From Entophlyctis helioformis (taxonomy: Eukaryota > Chytridiomycota > Chytridiomycetes > Chytridiales > Chytriomycetaceae): a stretch of 64,000 nt of DNA. The position numbers were made by a program, and so were the translations under genes. Of the stretch, positions 63,201 to 64,000 are shown piece after piece. Position 1 is the stretch's first letter. Every line of letters begins with the position of its first letter. Location of the stretch: assembly GCA_025526915.1 (NCBI GenBank), contig JAHLKH010000030.1, positions 123,101-187,100 of the forward strand. The letters are read 5' to 3'. The notes under the pieces were generated by a model. It did not search any database and was not told where the DNA came from. It saw only the letters and a program-made list of their open reading frames with translations.

Positions 63201-64000
63201 ATTGCCTGCCAAGTGGAGATGCCGAGAGACTTGCCGGCAGAGGGCGAGCCGGACATGACGTGCTGGTGGGTGTCCCAGAAACCGCTGGCGTTGGTGTTGC
63301 GACGCGACGCGCCTGGCGATGTTGCAACCGACGGCGACGTGCTTGCGGCAGAGGCCGAGACGCCAGAGACCGAGTTCCAGAGGTCTTGCGGGATGGCCGA
63401 TGGGACGGTAGGCAGCTGGTTGAGGCGGATCTTGGTGATGAGGAACATGGCAATGATGAACTGGTTGAGCGACAGCTTGCCCGACCCGGTGGAGTCGACC
63501 AGCGTCCAGATCTTGCCGAGCGTCTCGAGAGGCAGGTTGGACTTGAGAAACATGTCGCGAGCAACCTCGCCTGAAGAGCAGTGCACAAGACGTTGGGAAG
63601 GGCCAGATACAGATCAATGGCTGGGCAGCGATCAAGCACGTCTCCAGACGGACAGACCTGTGATGAGGCCGTTGACGGGCTTGGCGGCATTGAAGAAGGA
63701 CGTGAAGCGGTCCTTGTCTTCTTGCGAGACGGACATGGAGGGCGTGGGCAGAGGCAGCGATGAAGCCGATGCGCCAAAGCCGATCGAATCGCCCGTCCTG
63801 TGCACCTGCAAGCGTGCCGCGTTGCCAGTCAGCTGAACCTGCAAGGGGGCAGCAGCTGGCGCGGGAGTGGATGGGTCGAGGGTGATGCCCTCGAAGACAG
63901 GCAGCGGGGTCTCTGCGCCAGGGCAAGCCAGCCAGCCAGCCAGCCAAGGGTCAGTTTGGTGGGCTGTGAGCATCGCCAACATCGATGTAGCAGGGCTTGC
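60211..64000 (-). CDS. EDE1: EDE1/Eps15-like EH-domain endocytic scaffold (5' partial, frame-broken)
   Basis: Early endocytic scaffold that gathers adaptors and cargo at the membrane. The 5' end runs off the window. Visible order: an EH domain (KDRFTSFFNAAKPVNG, TLVDSTGSGKLSLNQFIIAM), a second EH domain (YFGFFDKLDAQKKGYLTG, IWDLVDTTKTGRISRDAF), a coiled coil (about 62520-61830), a long Ala/Ser/Pro-rich region with DPFG- and DFASAF-type motifs, and a C-terminal UBA domain (LTNMGFSKEQALNALE, then DFDVDKAINYL). Splices seen: 63912-63658, 63570 onward, one ending 60439, a 25-nt exon at 60358-60334 and the last exon 60262-60211. Single-base frame breaks occur near 63211, 63051, 61801, 61617 and 61140. 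The domain order is that of Ede1, which has a C-terminal UBA. Confidence 0.87.
60334..60358 (-). other. 25-nt micro-exon of EDE1
   Basis: Flanked by GGACAG acceptor and GTAAGA donor; codes for EQALNALE, the middle helix of the UBA domain. It restores phase between the exon ending 60439 and the one starting 60262, which otherwise do not join in frame. Confidence 0.75.

Overview
The window is nuclear DNA of a eukaryote. Protein-coding genes are dense on both strands and split by spliceosomal introns, mostly 40-150 nt with a few of 450-530 nt. DNA is GC-rich, with many short tandem repeats. I saw no tRNA, rRNA, CRISPR array, transposon or virus. The best fit is an early-diverging (zoosporic, chytrid- or blastoclad-like) fungus. 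Vps1, Pbp1, Rts1, Swc4 and Mak10 look fungal, but TPX2, an MRCK-type kinase, complex I subunit B22 and an RlmN-type radical-SAM enzyme are not what an ascomycete yeast would carry. The phylum is inference; no species can be named.

Layout, left to right: GPI2/PIG-C (+, 5' end cut), LMBR1-domain membrane protein (+), MCM5 (+), NDUFB9 (-), NMNAT (-), TPX2 (+) with a puzzling upstream coding-like stretch, a mucin-like surface protein (+), VPS1 dynamin (-), RlmN-like methyltransferase (+), NEO1/ATP9 P4-ATPase (-), ataxin-2/PBP1 (+), an unrecognised protein (+), MRCK-like kinase (-), C2H2 zinc-finger protein (-), a 2.2 kb gene-poor stretch, PP2A B56/RTS1 (+), mitoribosomal mL44 (+), TANGO2 (-), NAD(P)HX dehydratase (+), SWC4/DMAP1 (+), NDC1 (-), NAA35/MAK10 (+) and EDE1/Eps15-like (-, 5' end cut by the window edge).

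These are housekeeping genes. Several touch membrane traffic (VPS1, NEO1, EDE1), mitochondria (NDUFB9, mL44, possibly RlmN), the cell cycle and spindle (MCM5, TPX2, RTS1) and NAD metabolism (NMNAT, NAD(P)HX dehydratase). Neighbours are often head-to-head with tiny gaps: 110 bp (VPS1/RlmN), 88 bp (NDC1/NAA35) and an 11-bp overlap of start codons (TANGO2/NAD(P)HX dehydratase).

One feature cuts across the window. For most genes, exon coordinates read from GT-AG junctions join into a clean frame (MCM5, NMNAT, NDUFB9, VPS1, RlmN, the kinase, B56, mL44, NAD(P)HX dehydratase). TPX2, NEO1, PBP1, TANGO2, NDC1 and EDE1 instead show single-base frame breaks inside conserved domains. Most would be cured by one extra base, often in a short homopolymer. 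Base undercalling in the assembly is the simplest explanation, so gene models there need correction before being called pseudogenes.
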